Counted from the first letter of the stretch, positions 51,293 to 61,170 are shown. The stretch is 64,000 nt of DNA from Symbiodinium natans (GCA_905221605.1 CAJNDS010002249.1:124001-188000); one strand, 5' to 3'. The notes: generated by a model from the sequence alone, not told the origin. Numbers and translations are program-made.

Positions 51293-54270
51293 ATGGAGGA
51301 GATGGAGGAGATGAGCACCGTCAGGAACTTGAAGCAACACTTGGGTCAGCTTTACGGGATCCCACGTTTCAGGCACATTGGGGCACAGGGGGCCTGGGGT
51401 TTAGGGTTGGGGCTTGGGCCTAAAAAGAACGGGCTCACTTCTTTGGGAAGTTTCGGATTCAGTGGTTCCGGGGTTCAGTGGTGCAGGCAGAGGCTCCTTC
51501 ACAACGGCAAGAGCTTGGAGGACACCATGGCCCTGCATCTGGACATGGACTTGCAGGTCGTTTTTCTACATTTCTCCGACTCTTCCAGGGAAGAGGCCGC
51601 GGAGCTCACAGCGGCTGTGGAGCATGATTGCCTTGCGAAACTAGGATGCCCAGTAGTGCCCTTACTCCCTTTTTGGTAGGTTTAGGTCCCCTTATAAACC
51701 CCTTTAAGCAAAAAAGGGCACCCTTTAGGGTTTAGGGTTTAGGGTTTAGGGTTTAGGGTTAATCCCAGGTTACTGGGCAACCCAGGAAAGTGGAGGAGAT
51801 ATTACAGCGCCCGCAAGATCCGAACCTGCCCGATGCAAACGGCAATACGCCGCTGACCGAGGTACCTGGCGTCTCGAATGTTGTCCCTTTTGAGGAGGGT
51901 AGTTATAGGGGACCCTAAACCCTAAACCCTAAACCCTAAACCCTAAACCCTAAACCCTAAACCCTGAACCCTAAACCCTAAACCCTAAACCCTTTAGGTA
52001 AAGAGCGTGGAGATTGCGACCCTCCTGCTGGAGGCTGGGGCTTGCAAAGACCTACCCAGCTGCGACAGCAAGCAGAGAACAGCTCTTGGACAGGCTGTTC
52101 AAGGACACGGTTCTACCTTGTAACATATATATATTTGTACATATATATATATGTATATATATATATGTATACATATATATATATATATGTATATACATAC
52201 ACGCTATGTACATAGCGTATCACAGACATATATATATATATATGTATATATATAATTTCCTGTTGTATCATACCATATAACATTAGAGTATGTCATATTA
52301 GAGTATACTATATACATTTATTACTTCACACTATCTTATTGTTATTCGATTTATTATCATTCTTGTTATTATCATTATTATTATTATTTCTGTTTCTATT
52401 GTTATTGTTATCATTGCTATTATACTACAGTATTTCTCCAACCCAAGCTTGCCTTTAGCTCTAGTGGGTGCTATGCCTATTCCGTTCGTGTTCAAACGGA
52501 AAAAGCTCCAAGGGCTCGAAGTGGGGTACGATCCTAAACCCGAAGCCCTAAGCCTTACCCACAGGCTCCTATGTATGTGGTACCTTTTCAGGGTGGTATA
52601 CAAGAATCCCCTATACCTAACCCCAAATGGAACTACATTAGAAGCCCTAAACCCAAAACCCTAAACCCTACATGTTCAGGAGGGAACCTGGACATCGTCA
52701 AATTGCTCCTGGAACTGGGTGCAGACATGGACCTCTCGAATGGCCGCGGCACCACACCCCTCATGCTTGCAGCGGCCTATGGCCAGTTAGAGATCGCAAG
52801 CTTCTGGGATGTTCAGATGGTCATGTTGAAGAAACACTGGGTTTTGGAGTACTACACTTCAATACTAGTTTTGGTTCTGGGTTCCTATTGTAGCTACTTA
52901 TACCCCTAAACCCGAAACCCGAAACCCGAAACCCTAAACCCTAAACCCTAAACCCTAAACCGTACATATTTTTTCCAGGGTCTACTCCAAGGTAGGGGAA
53001 GAGCTACCTCCTATCTGAGCTGTCCGGTTGGTGCTCTCTTTTCCAGGAGGGCAGGGTTCTTGCCATAATTTCTGTCTCCCTAAACCCTAAACCCTAAATC
53101 CCAAACCCTAAACCCTAAGCCCTAAACCCTAAACCCACAGGCGCCAGAATTCTGTCTGCCCCAAGCCGAGGCTTGCTTCTCCAGGCTGGGGTGAATGCCG
53201 ATTTGGCAGATGACCAAGGCCTCTTTGACTTACTTAGCCTTTAGTTGAACTTTAAACTTTTTGGGTTTCCTTTTTTAGTAGGAATATTCAAGTTTAACCT
53301 TTTTTTCCCCTTGGTTATTGGAGAAGTAAGTTGAGTTCGACAACATTCTTTAAGGAAGGCTCTAGTGATCGTAAAGTTCAGGGCTTAGGGTTTAGGGTTT
53401 AGGGTTTAGGGTGTAGGTTGTACCTGAAAGGCGCTAATGTAGTTTCTCTTTGGGTTAGGTATAGGGGCTTCTAGTATACTACCCCAAAAGGTACTACACA
53501 GCAACCTTTAGGTACGTAGTGTTTTGGGTCAGGGCTCTAGGGTGTACTGGATCCCAACAGGGACATATCTAGGTACCTCATATACCCGCCTAAGTGAGGT
53601 TACTGGCAGGGTCTAATTCATACCCATCTTCTTAAGCCCAAAACCCTAAACCCCAAACCCTAAACCCTGTACCCTACTCTAGGAACCCATATCGACGGCC
53701 TCTAAACCCTAGCCCCCCCCAACCCCTAAACCGTAAACCCTAACCCTAAACCCTACGAGAAGAACCCAAAAGGCATCACGGCCTTGATGATCGCCGCGGT
53801 CACTGGCGATCTGGATATTGGCCGCTTGCTGCTGGAGGCTGTTGGGTGCCCGTAACATATGTTTTGGATGTTCTTAGGGGTTAAGGGTTTAAGGGTTAGG
53901 GTTTAGGGTGGGGTTTCGGGTTTAGGGTTTATTTGTGTAAATATGTGCTCAGGGCTTAAGGGTTTGGGGGCTCATCTTTGTTCAGTTTTTCGTTTAGTTC
54001 AGTCCCCTTCAAACTCGAAGGTGATCATTCTTCCGGTGATTGTTCTTCCCTTTTTTTAGCCAGCAAGAGGCAGGCGTCAACAAAGACTTCGCCTACCCCG
54101 GTGGCCCAACGGCGTTGATGTTCGCAGCCAGAGAGGGCCAGGTCGAGTTCGTGCGCTTGCTTCTGGAGGCTGGGGCAACCAAAGACCTGACGGACAACCG
54201 GGGCAAAACAGCTGCGGCTCTTGCAGTAGAAAGCGGCCATGTGGCAGCTGCCACTTTGCTCTCAGCCTGA
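51293..54270 (+). CDS. Ubiquitin-like domain plus ankyrin-repeat protein, eight exons, 283 aa as assembled
   Basis: Exons: 51293-51372, 51487-51636, 51786-51861, 51998-52109, 52680-52799, 53171-53218, 53773-53837, 54070-54270 (TGA). Together they give one frame. Residues 1-60 show a ubiquitin-like pattern: TVRNLKQHLGQLYGIPRFRQ then RLLHNGKSLEDTMALHLDMD and LQVVFLHF. A linker with the family-typical EEILQRPQDPN follows, then ankyrin repeats (NGNTPLTE..., SVEIATLLLEAGACKDL, LDIVKLLLELGADMDL then NGRGTTPLMLAAAYGQLEIA, LLLQAGVNADLADDQGITAL, GDLDIGRLLLEA, PTALMFAAREGQVEFVRLLL, then KTAAALAVESGHVAAATLLS). Proteins of this layout are, from memory, common in Symbiodiniaceae; a protein-binding scaffold role is inferred. 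Introns start GC, GA, GT, GT, GC, GC, GC and all end AG|G. The first Met may not be the true start: family members usually have about 15-20 residues before TVRxLK, and an intron-like element ends at 51290. Confidence 0.85.
51637..51785. mobile_element. Intron 2 = family B element with TTTAGGG array (introner)
   Basis: GAAA | CTAGGATGCCCAGTAGTGCC ... GGTTACTGGGCAACCCAG | GAAA. The 4-bp GAAA duplication flanks the element, and splicing from the first GAAA (GA donor) to AG before the second restores the frame GC|G AAA GTG. The right arm is broken by a sense TTTAGGG array (51725-51762), absent from the copy at 63664. Confidence 0.8.
51862..51997. mobile_element. Intron 3 = family C element with (CCCTAAA)n array (introner)
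   Basis: GTACCTGGCGTCTCGAATGT at the left, TATAGGGGA then about 12 CCCTAAA units, then CCCTTTAG before GTA. GTA is duplicated at both ends. GT-AG splicing gives GAG|GTA AAG, in frame. The array replaces most of the element's right half. Confidence 0.8.
52118..52440. repeat. (TA)n/(CATA)n and TTATTA microsatellite tract in intron 4
   Basis: TATATATA blocks with GTATACAT interruptions, a short palindrome TATGTACATA at about 52205, then TTATTATTATTATT sequence. Frames through it are meaningless. Confidence 0.9.
52556..52648. mobile_element. Family C element in intron 4
   Basis: GGCTCCTATGTATGTGGTAC at the left and AATGGAACTACATTAGAAGC at the right, reverse orientation. Confidence 0.65.
52843..53000. 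mobile_element. Family D element with telomere array in intron 5
   Basis: GTTTTGGAGTACTACACTTC at the left, GCTACTTATACC then CCTAAACCCGAAACCC-type units (52904-52958), then ACATATTTTTTCCAGGGTCT and ACTCCAAGG. Confidence 0.65.
53422..53517. mobile_element. Family C element in intron 6
   Basis: TACCTGAAAGGCGCTAATGT at the left, CTAGTATACTACCCC in the centre, GGTACTACACAGCAACCTTT and AGGTA at the right. Confidence 0.75.
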
Positions 54271-54519
54271 GATGATTCTGCTGAAGGGGGGGGTGCTAGG
54301 GGGGGGAGCCTATTCTTCACAGCCCTCAAGCACAAGGAATCGCAAGAAGACCTGACAATCATCTCGCGCAGCCAATAGCAAGTACAAGATTTATCCCGCA
54401 ACTGGCGGCTCCCCACCCCAAACTTTCAAACCCTCATGCTCTTCTTTCTTGATAATAGTCTGTGCCCGTCTCTGCAAGGCTCTTCTACTGCTTTGGGCTT
54501 AGGACTCAGACATTGCAAT

Positions 54520-54600
54520 GCTACAATCCTTCATGGGGATAATCGTAGCCCCATTGTAATCCCTATTCAGGACTGTTAGTATAAAGGGGGAACACGCCCG
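54520..54600. mobile_element. Family A element, left arm degraded
   Basis: CAATCCTTCATGGGGATAAT at the left; GGACTGTTAGTATAAAGGGG and GAACACGCCC at the right. Lies in the 3' flank of the ankyrin gene. Confidence 0.6.
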
Positions 54601-54958
54601 AAAGGTCCTGGTGGTAGGCCCTCTCCTCCTTTTGGAGGCATCTGTTTCGGGCTTAGACGCCACCCTGCAACCTAAACCCTAAAACCGAATCCCTAAACCC
54701 TAAACCCCAAACCCCAAACCCCAACCCCCAAACCCGAATCCGAAACCCTGGGTGCAGGCTTTAGGGTCAAAACCCCGGGAGCCCTTATGCATGTTTGGCT
54801 TAAGATTATCACCCTAAACCCTAAGCCCTGAGCCCTAAGCCCTAAGCCCTAAACCGCTATCTCGTCTAGGAAAAAGATGGATTTAGGGCTGGGTGTCTAG
54901 AGGGCTTACAGGGCCAAGCTAGTGTGTGTTTGTTTATAAAAGTAAATAAATAAAGAAA

Positions 54959-55090
54959 CATACATACATACATACATACATACATACATACATACATACA
55001 TACATACATACATACATACATACATACATACATACATACATACATACATACATACATACATACATACACACATACACACATACATACATA
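54959..55090. repeat. (ACAT)n microsatellite, about 30 units
   Basis: Near-perfect tetranucleotide run. The 71-86 aa Met-Tyr-Val-Cys frames opposite it are low-complexity artefacts. Confidence 0.95.
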
Positions 55091-55200
55091 TATATATATC
55101 TATATATGCATAATAAGTATATTTATGCTGTCTATGTACATACATCGAAAACATTGAAGGCAAGTAGAAACTTGGGGTAGATCTGTGTAAGCTCTTGTAG

Positions 55201-55271
55201 ATGAGACCTTGCGGGCGCTTGCCAAATTCGCGTTGAACTCGGAGGAAATTGGCAAACCTCTGGGGCTTCGG
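55201..55271 (+). CDS. Candidate exon, 23 codons
   Basis: Reads ETLRALAKFALNSEEIGKPL then GLR, ending CTTCGG|GTTTAGGG (array-provided GT). Confidence 0.45.
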
Positions 55272-55502
55272 GTTTAGGGTTACAATTGGGGCGTAGCTCC
55301 TAAGCTTTTTAGCCCTTAAATCCTATACCCAGAGCCCTAAACCATAAAATCTTGTTGGGCCTTGGGGCCTTGGTCGGGTTTTGGGTTTGGTTCGGTTTCA
55401 GAGGCTTGGGTCGCTCCCAGAATAAGCTCCACAAAGCCCTCCCTGAACCCTAAACCCTATATCCTAACCCTAAACCGTAAACGGTATACCTCACAAATCC
55501 CG

Positions 55503-55580
55503 AACGCTTTTTGGGGGGAGTCGCAGCATGAGCCTGTGATTTGCACTGCGGTCGTCCTATCCTTCATTCTGCTTTGGTGA
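55503..55580 (+). CDS. Candidate terminal exon with hydrophobic tail
   Basis: Reads NAFWGESQHEPVICTAVVLS then FILLW and TGA. The last 13 residues could be a membrane segment or GPI-type tail; unproven. Confidence 0.4.
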   Translation, partial: NAFWGESQHEPVICTAVVLSFILLW

Positions 55581-55736
55581 GGCCCCCCCCTAAACCCTGA
55601 ACCTTAAACCCTAAACTCTAAATCCCTAAACCCCCTAAGCCTTGAACCCTGAACCCTAAACCCCTAAATTCCTAACCCTAAACCCGAAACCCTAAACCCT
55701 AAACCCTAAACCCTTAATGGTATACCCCTTGTCCCC

Positions 55737-55795
55737 TTCTCTCCGGGGGAGTATCAGCCCGAAACTCTCGGACTCGACGCATCTCGAGGCTCCAG
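55737..55795 (+). CDS. Candidate exon, 19 codons
   Basis: Reads FSPGEYQPETLGLDASRGS and ends CCAG|GTGGTG (GT donor). Confidence 0.4.
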
Positions 55796-55874
55796 GTGGT
55801 GCCCTCAACTTAGGGTTTAGGGTTTAGGGTTTAGGGTTTCGGGACGCCAAACCCTAAGCCCTAAATCTGCAAAT

Positions 55875-55940
55875 CCCCCACAAGAGGAGCAACACCAACA
55901 CACCCTGAACATGGAGTCCCAAGCCTTGAAATCCTTAAGG
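55875..55940 (+). CDS. Candidate exon, 22 codons
   Basis: Reads PPQEEQHQHTLNMESQALKS then LR; AGG|GTTTAGGG uses an array-provided GT. Confidence 0.45.
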
Positions 55941-56069
55941 GTTTAGGGTTTAGGGTTTGGGGTTTAGGGTTTAGGGTTTAGGTTAGGGTTTGCCTGAAGG
56001 CGCGAATGTAATTCTTTTAGGGTCCATAGAGTTTAGGGTTCAAGATTCAGTGTTTATGGTTTACGGTAA

Positions 56070-56172
56070 CTTGAAGGCTTTAATGTAGTTGCTTATTTTG
56101 GGATAGTTATAGGGGATTCTAGCATACTACTCCAAAACTCTCAAGAGGTGTCACATAGGAGCCTTTGGGTAA
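56070..56172. mobile_element. Family C element
   Basis: CTTGAAGGCTTTAATGTAGT at the left, CTAGCATACTACTCC in the centre, GTCACATAGGAGCCTTTGGG at the right. Confidence 0.7.
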
Positions 56173-56326
56173 ATCTTAAACCTTAATGGCCGTTTCTCTA
56201 CGTTAAGGTTTTTTTGAGTCCTGACTATAAGGCGGCCCCTCATATTTGGGGAACCACAAAAAGGGACCTATTGTTGAGAACTGACCACCCTAAACCCTAA
56301 ACCCTAAACCCTAAACCCCGAACCCT

Positions 56327-56431
56327 TCAACTCCAGATCAAGCTGTCTGTGTCGCCAAGGTCGACGTTGGCGCGGAGGGCTGCGAGATGGCATGCCGCAG
56401 TGGAGATCACTCCAGTGGAGGCAGGATTTAG
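56327..56431 (+). CDS. Candidate exon, 34 codons
   Basis: Reads STPDQAVCVAKVDVGAEGCE then MACRSGDHSSGGRI and TAG in GATTTAGGG. Alternative frame LQIKLSVSPRSTLARRAARW is also open. Confidence 0.4.
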   Translation, partial: STPDQAVCVAKVDVGAEGCEMACRSGDHSSGGRI

Positions 56432-57105
56432 GGCCGAAAGGGTTTAGGGTCCAAACCCTAAACCCTAAACCCTAAACCCTAAACCCTAAACCCTGGGTGC
56501 CAGGGTGCTTCGGGCTGATCAGGGTTTCGCGCTCGCAAGGTTTAGGCATTCCGTGGGCTTCTGGAGTTGTTTTAAAAGCCCTAAACCCTAAACCCTAAAC
56601 CCCAAAAAAGAGCTTGGGGTTTTAGATTTCGTTTAGGGTTTAGGGGTTTAGGGAGCTTGGGGTTTAGATTTCGGGTTCGTGGCCTGAGACAGCTTTGTGG
56701 CCTCTGGGTGGTGGTTTTATTTCGGGGATAAGGCATGTCAGAAGTATGCAAACCCTAGACCCTAAGCCCTACCTTTAGAACAAAAAAGAAATACTTTTTT
56801 GCAGGTTCTTCTTATAAAACCCTTGTAGGATTCTTAGGTAACCTCCAAAAAAAGTAGGTTTCGGCCTATATCTAACCAAAACAAGAAACCACATTAGAGC
56901 CTTCGTAAACAACCCAACGGCTCCTCTGTAGTGTCTTTGGGGGGGGGGGGGGGGGGGGGGAAAGTATACTAGAATCCCTTTCAACTAACCCAAAAGAGGA
57001 ATTACATAGGAGCCTTCAGTTAGACCCTCTAAACCGCCAGCTACTTCCCCGGTTTGCTTTTCAGGTATGCCGTCCGTTCTTCTGAAAAGTGAAGTAGGTA
57101 ATTGC

Positions 57106-57414
57106 TCAACTGGCGTGGCTTCTGAAAAGTCCCTCTACATCGCACGCATCTTTCCCTATAGCTCTAGCAACAACCAGAATTTGTTTCACTGAGATAGAGC
57201 TCACTGAGATAGAGTTCAAGATGCATACTAGAAACATATCTACCGCATCGGAGAAAGATGCTGAAGATGTCTTTAGTTTTGTTTTTGTCCACCATACTCC
57301 CTGACTCTTCGAGCACGTGTATGTGTGCGTGGCTGCAGTGACAAACAGTGACGGGAGGGTAGGGTTTAGGACCCCCGCGGTAACCTCTGCACCCTTAGGA
57401 AAGCATAGCTGCAC
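57106..57414 (-). CDS. Open frame, 102 aa, uncertain
   Basis: Starts MQLCFPKGAEVTAGVLNPTL and ends VEGLFRSHAS. A 70-codon + frame (57091-57302) overlaps it and includes FTEIELTEIEFKMHTRNIST. One of them may be an exon; I cannot decide which. Confidence 0.3.
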   Translation of the reverse strand: MQLCFPKGAEVTAGVLNPTLPSLFVTAATHTYTCSKSQGVWWTKTKLKTSSASFSDAVDMFLVCILNSISVSSISVKQILVVARAIGKDACDVEGLFRSHAS

Positions 57415-57521
57415 GCAAGAGTCAGCAGTTAATAAGGTCTAGTCACCTCTTGTTCTCGTGGTAGTGAGGTGATAGGTAAGCTTTGATCCTAAACCCCAAA
57501 CCTTTCAGAAAAAAGCACGAA

Positions 57522-57778
57522 ATGTCCGGTGCAGGGGCAGATTGTGGTTTCTACTTCACGGGGAGCTACACCGACATGACGGCGCCCAGACTCGGGTTCA
57601 GGGTTTAGGGTTTAGGGTTTGGGGTTTGGGGTTTGGGGTTTGGGGTTTGGGGTTTGGGGTTTGGGGTTTGGGGTTTGGGGTTTAGGACGTGAACCTTACA
57701 CCCTCAACCCACTCTTTCGGGATCGGTCGGAGGTGCCATTTGGGAATCTCCAAGATTTTGAGGCTTTTGAGAGTTTAA
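57522..57778 (+). CDS. Possible two-exon gene, 57 aa, with a telomere-array intron
   Basis: Exon 1 57522-57602 reads MSGAGADCGFYFTGSYTDMT then APRLGFR. Exon 2 57686-57778 reads DVNLTPSTHSFGIGRRCHLG then ISKILRLLRV and TAA. The 83-bp intron is only GTTTAGGG/GTTTGGG units: G|GTTTAGG ... GGGTTTAG|GAC, phase 0, GT-AG|G. CCTTTCAG at 57502-57509 upstream of the ATG could be a spliced-leader acceptor. No homologue recognised. Confidence 0.45.
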
Positions 57779-57995
57779 GCGTTTGGGGTTGAGCATGTTA
57801 TTGCTCGGGGTAGGGGTCTATATAGGGCTCTCACTGCATGGCTCCATGACTTCAAGACCACAGAAGCTCGCACCAGCACCGCCTTTTTGACTCCGAGCGT
57901 CACCAAGAAAACTGGGTTTGGGGTTCAGGGTTTGGGGTTCAGGGTTTGGGGTTCAGGGTTTAGGGTTTAGGGTGTAGGTTTTAGGCAGTTTTAGG

Positions 57996-58288
57996 GTTCA
58001 GGGGTTTTCGGGGTTCTTAGACAAAGCAAATCGCAAGTTCGGCCTTTGGCTTTTGTAAGCACTTCGCAAAAGCCGCCCCGCAGCCACTTCGTAGGCAAGA
58101 TTCCCTTCATAAGCACACCGCAAGCAGCTCGCACCGCCTGCGCATCCTTTCAGAGGTGCTCCCCTACACACAAGGTATCGCGCTACAGCAGTGGCCCCAA
58201 TAAGGGACCATCATTTCCGCCATATGCAGAGGCCCCGCAGCTTGAGCCGAAATCCATAGACTCTGACCGGTCCCTTATGACTCCCTAG
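57996..58288 (+). CDS. Candidate terminal exon, up to 97 codons plus TAG
   Basis: Includes SQVRPLAFVSTSQKPPRSHF and QRCSPTHKVSRYSSGPNKGP, ending DSDRSLMTP. Contains a short internal near-repeat (AAGCACTTCGCAAAAGCC / AAGCACACCGCAAGCAGC). Basic, Ser/Pro-rich. Function unknown. Confidence 0.4.
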
Positions 58289-58624
58289 CCCGTGCGCTTG
58301 AAGAGGAGTAAGGCTTACTCGGAGTAAGGGTTTAGGGTTTAGGCTTTAGGCTTTAGGGTTTAGGGTTTAGGGTTTAGGGTTTAGGGTAAGAGTGACCAAG
58401 ATACCCTTTAAACAGGACATGTTCCTAATGCACAGTGCGGTGCATTTCCCCGTTCTTCATGATTTTTCATGGCATACAAAGCCTTAATCCTAGGTAGGAT
58501 GAGGGGGACCCTTAAAAGGGAACCCCTTCTTAACGCTCTTCTGGCTCTCGTAAACAGGGACCTTATTCAGAGGGTCTATATCCCCAAGGGTCCCCCTAAT
58601 CCTATCCCCAACTTAAAGGTTCCT

Positions 58625-58770
58625 TAGGTCGGGCCCTGATGTGCATCGTCCCTTGTTGGGCTAGGGAGTCAGGGATTCTAGTGCACTACCCCAACAAGGT
58701 ACTGGGATCCTAAACCCTAAACCCTGAACCCTAAACCCTAAACCCTAAACCCTAAACCCGGCCTTTAGGT
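58625..58770. mobile_element. Family C element with (CCCTAAA)n in its right arm
   Basis: Left GGCCCTGATGTGCATCGTCC, centre CTAGTGCACTACCCCAACAA then GGTACT, array at 58698-58757, end CCTTTAGGTAG. Confidence 0.7.
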
Positions 58771-58858
58771 AGCGCTAAGGGGGTCTTGTGAGGTTTGCCG
58801 GCTGTACAGCAGCTGTGGCAGCCTCGTGCAGGAGGTGAACAGCCATGGGGAGCTGTAG
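58771..58858 (+). CDS. Candidate terminal exon, about 28 codons plus TAG
   Basis: Reads GSCEVCRLYSSCGSLVQEVN then SHGEL. Follows a family C element by a few bases; an AG|G acceptor is also present at TTGTGAG|GTTTG. Confidence 0.45.
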
Positions 58859-59113
58859 CTCAACTGTCTTTCAGGAGTGCAGGGTTTAGGGTTTAGGGTT
58901 TAGGGTTTAGGGTGAGATCGTGGTAGCTAGAACGTGAGCCGTAAACGCAGGCACTCCAAACAAGGGGTCAGGGGTTTAGGGGTTGGATTCAGAGTTTAGT
59001 TACGTAAACAGCTTTATGTTTACTCTATAATCCTATTAGGGTACCTTAGTCGCAAGTACTCATGTATGGGTTCTTCGAGGTGTTAACAGCTCAACCCTGC
59101 ACCGAAAGCCCAG

Positions 59114-59290
59114 GTACGCCGTGATGAAGGAGGAGGCATGCCTTGTGGCGGATGCTTTGTCGAAGCAGACAGAAGCTGCACCCTAAACCCTAAACCCTAA
59201 GCCCTAAGCCCTAAGCCCTAAACCCTAAACCCTAAACCGCTAGTGTAGAAGGCGGCAGTCCGCAATTTTTTCTGTAGCCAAGCACTCAAG
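59114..59290 (+). CDS. Two candidate exons separated by a CCCTAAA array
   Basis: 59114-59179 (GCCCAG|G) reads YAVMKEEACLVADALSKQTE then AA. 59249-59290 reads KAAVRNFFCSQALK and ends CTCAAG|GTAGGA. The 70-bp gap is CCCTAAA/CCCTAAG units. Function unknown. Confidence 0.45.
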
Positions 59291-60007
59291 GTAGGACTAA
59301 CCTCTAAAACCCTCAAACCCTAGACCCGAAGGCACTTCAGCCCTCGAACCCTCAATCGTCAACCCTGGAGACCACATGAACTCTACAACTTGTTTAGGGT
59401 TACAAAGGAACCTTATATACACTCACCAATAACAGTAATGTAAACCCTACTTCATATAGGGTTACAATACGTCGGAGCATGCGGCCCGCGGTAGGATGTT
59501 ACAGGGTTCCTTCGGGGACAATCGAACCCGAAAAGGATTCATGGTTCTCATACCTTACCAGGACGTAGTGTAGCAGAAGGTATATGAAGTAGGGTATATA
59601 TTCCAATATTAACTAGACACCGATTATCCCGAAAGCAATCAGTGCGAAGGTATCAACTGACACGTAGAGTTGGTTGTGTTGTCAGTGCGGTGATCGTGGT
59701 GTGGTGTAGTAGGATAGGAAGCAGGTGTCGCGTCGACAGCGAAAAGGACGCGAAACGCAAAGAAGATGGAATAGAATAGGCAGTGTAGAGAGGCCGTGTA
59801 TAGCTGAGGCGATGGTAGCGCGATGACGGCAATGGGGTGATACCACGTACACATGCCAGCATGCAAAAGTCCCACATGGCCTGAGGCGCCTGCTGCCATG
59901 TTGTGAACAGATCAAAGCATAGCTCTGCATGAGCGCAGGACAAGATGTCATCCGCAATGATTGCGCGCCCACACGAGAGCCGTCGCGCTATTTGCTGCGC
60001 CGTTTTC

Positions 60008-60655
60008 GAAGCTCCAGAGTTCCGCGCCCACGGTGTTTGCGAGGTTTTCGAAGCCCCGGAGTTCCGCGCCCACGGTATTTGCGAGGTTTTCGAAGCCCCA
60101 GAGTTCCGCGCCCACGGTATTTGCGACGTTTTCGAAGCCCCATGAGTTCCGCGCCCACGGTATTTGCGACGTTGTCGAAGCCCCAGAGTTCCGCGCCCAC
60201 GGTATTTGCGAGGTTTTCGAAGCTCCAGAGTTCCGCGCCCACGGTGTTTGTGAGGTTTTCGAAGCCCCAGAGTTCCGCGCCCACGGTATTTGCGACGTTT
60301 TCGAAGCCCCAGAGTTCCGCGCCCACGGTATTTGCGACGTTTTCGAAGCCCCAGAGTTCCGCGCCCACGGTATTTGCGACGTTTTCGAAGCCCCAGAGTT
60401 CCGCGCCCACGGTATTTGCGACGTTTTCGAAGCCCCAGAGTTCCGCGCCCACGGTATTTGCGACGTTTTCGAAGCCCCAGAGTTCCGTGCCCCAGACGTT
60501 CCGTTCCGTGCCCACGGTATTTGCGACGCTTTCGAAGCCCCAGAGTTCCGCGCCCGCGGTATTTGCGACGTTTTCGACGCCCCAGAGTTCCGCGCCCACG
60601 GTATTTGCGACCCTTTCGAAGCCCCAGAGTTCCGCGCCGATATTTGCGAGGGTTT
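60008..60655. repeat. 42-bp minisatellite, about 15 copies
   Basis: Unit CCAGAGTTCCGCGCCCACGG plus TATTTGCGACGTTTTCGAAG and CC. Because 42 is divisible by 3, most frames stay open on both strands (14-aa repeats such as APTVFATFSKPQSS); these frames, up to 577 aa, are not evidence of a gene. Confidence 0.95.
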
Positions 60656-60689
60656 CGACACCGCGGAGTTCGAGTCCCACGGCGTACTA

Positions 60690-60922
60690 CGTTTGTACTA
60701 CAGAAAGTCGACTTTCTACTACAAAAGTCGACTTTCCCGCCACGGCAGCTCCGGGCGTCCGCGGCGTACTACGTTTGTACTACAAAAGTCGACTTTCCGG
60801 CCACGGCAGCTCCGGGCGTCCGCGGCGTACTACGTTTGTACTACAAAAAGTCGACTCTCCAGCCACGGCAGCTCCGGGCGTCCGCGGCGTACTACGTTTG
60901 TACTACAAAAGTCGACTTTCCA
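60690..60922. repeat. About 61-bp tandem repeat, 3-4 copies
   Basis: Unit contains CGGCGTACTACGTTTGTACT, ACAAAAGTCGACTTTC and CACGGCAGCTCCGGGCGTCC. The SalI-like GTCGAC core is conserved. Confidence 0.9.
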
Positions 60923-60924
60923 GG

Positions 60925-61170
60925 AGAGGAAGAAGAAAAGAAGAGCAGAGGAAGAGGAGAGGAAGAGGAGAGGAAGAGGAAGAGGAGAGGAAGAGGAGAG
61001 GAAGAGGAGAGGAAGAGCAGAGGAAGAGCAGAGGAAGAGGAGAGGAAGAGGAGAGGAGAGGAAGAGGAGAGGAAGAGAGGAAGAGGAAAAGAAGAGGAAA
61101 AGAAGAGCAGAGGAAGAGGAAAAGAAGAGCAGAGGAAGAGGAGAGGAAGAGGAGAGGAAGAGGTGAGGAA
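60925..61170. repeat. Purine tract (GGAAGAGGAGA)n
   Basis: About 245 bp of almost pure A/G on the + strand, encoding Glu/Arg/Lys runs in every frame. It could adopt triplex DNA (inference). Confidence 0.9.

Noticed and set aside
54866-55163. Frames of 71-86 aa made of Met-Tyr-Val-Cys repeats (minus strand)
   Set aside because: Pure (ACAT)n microsatellite translation.
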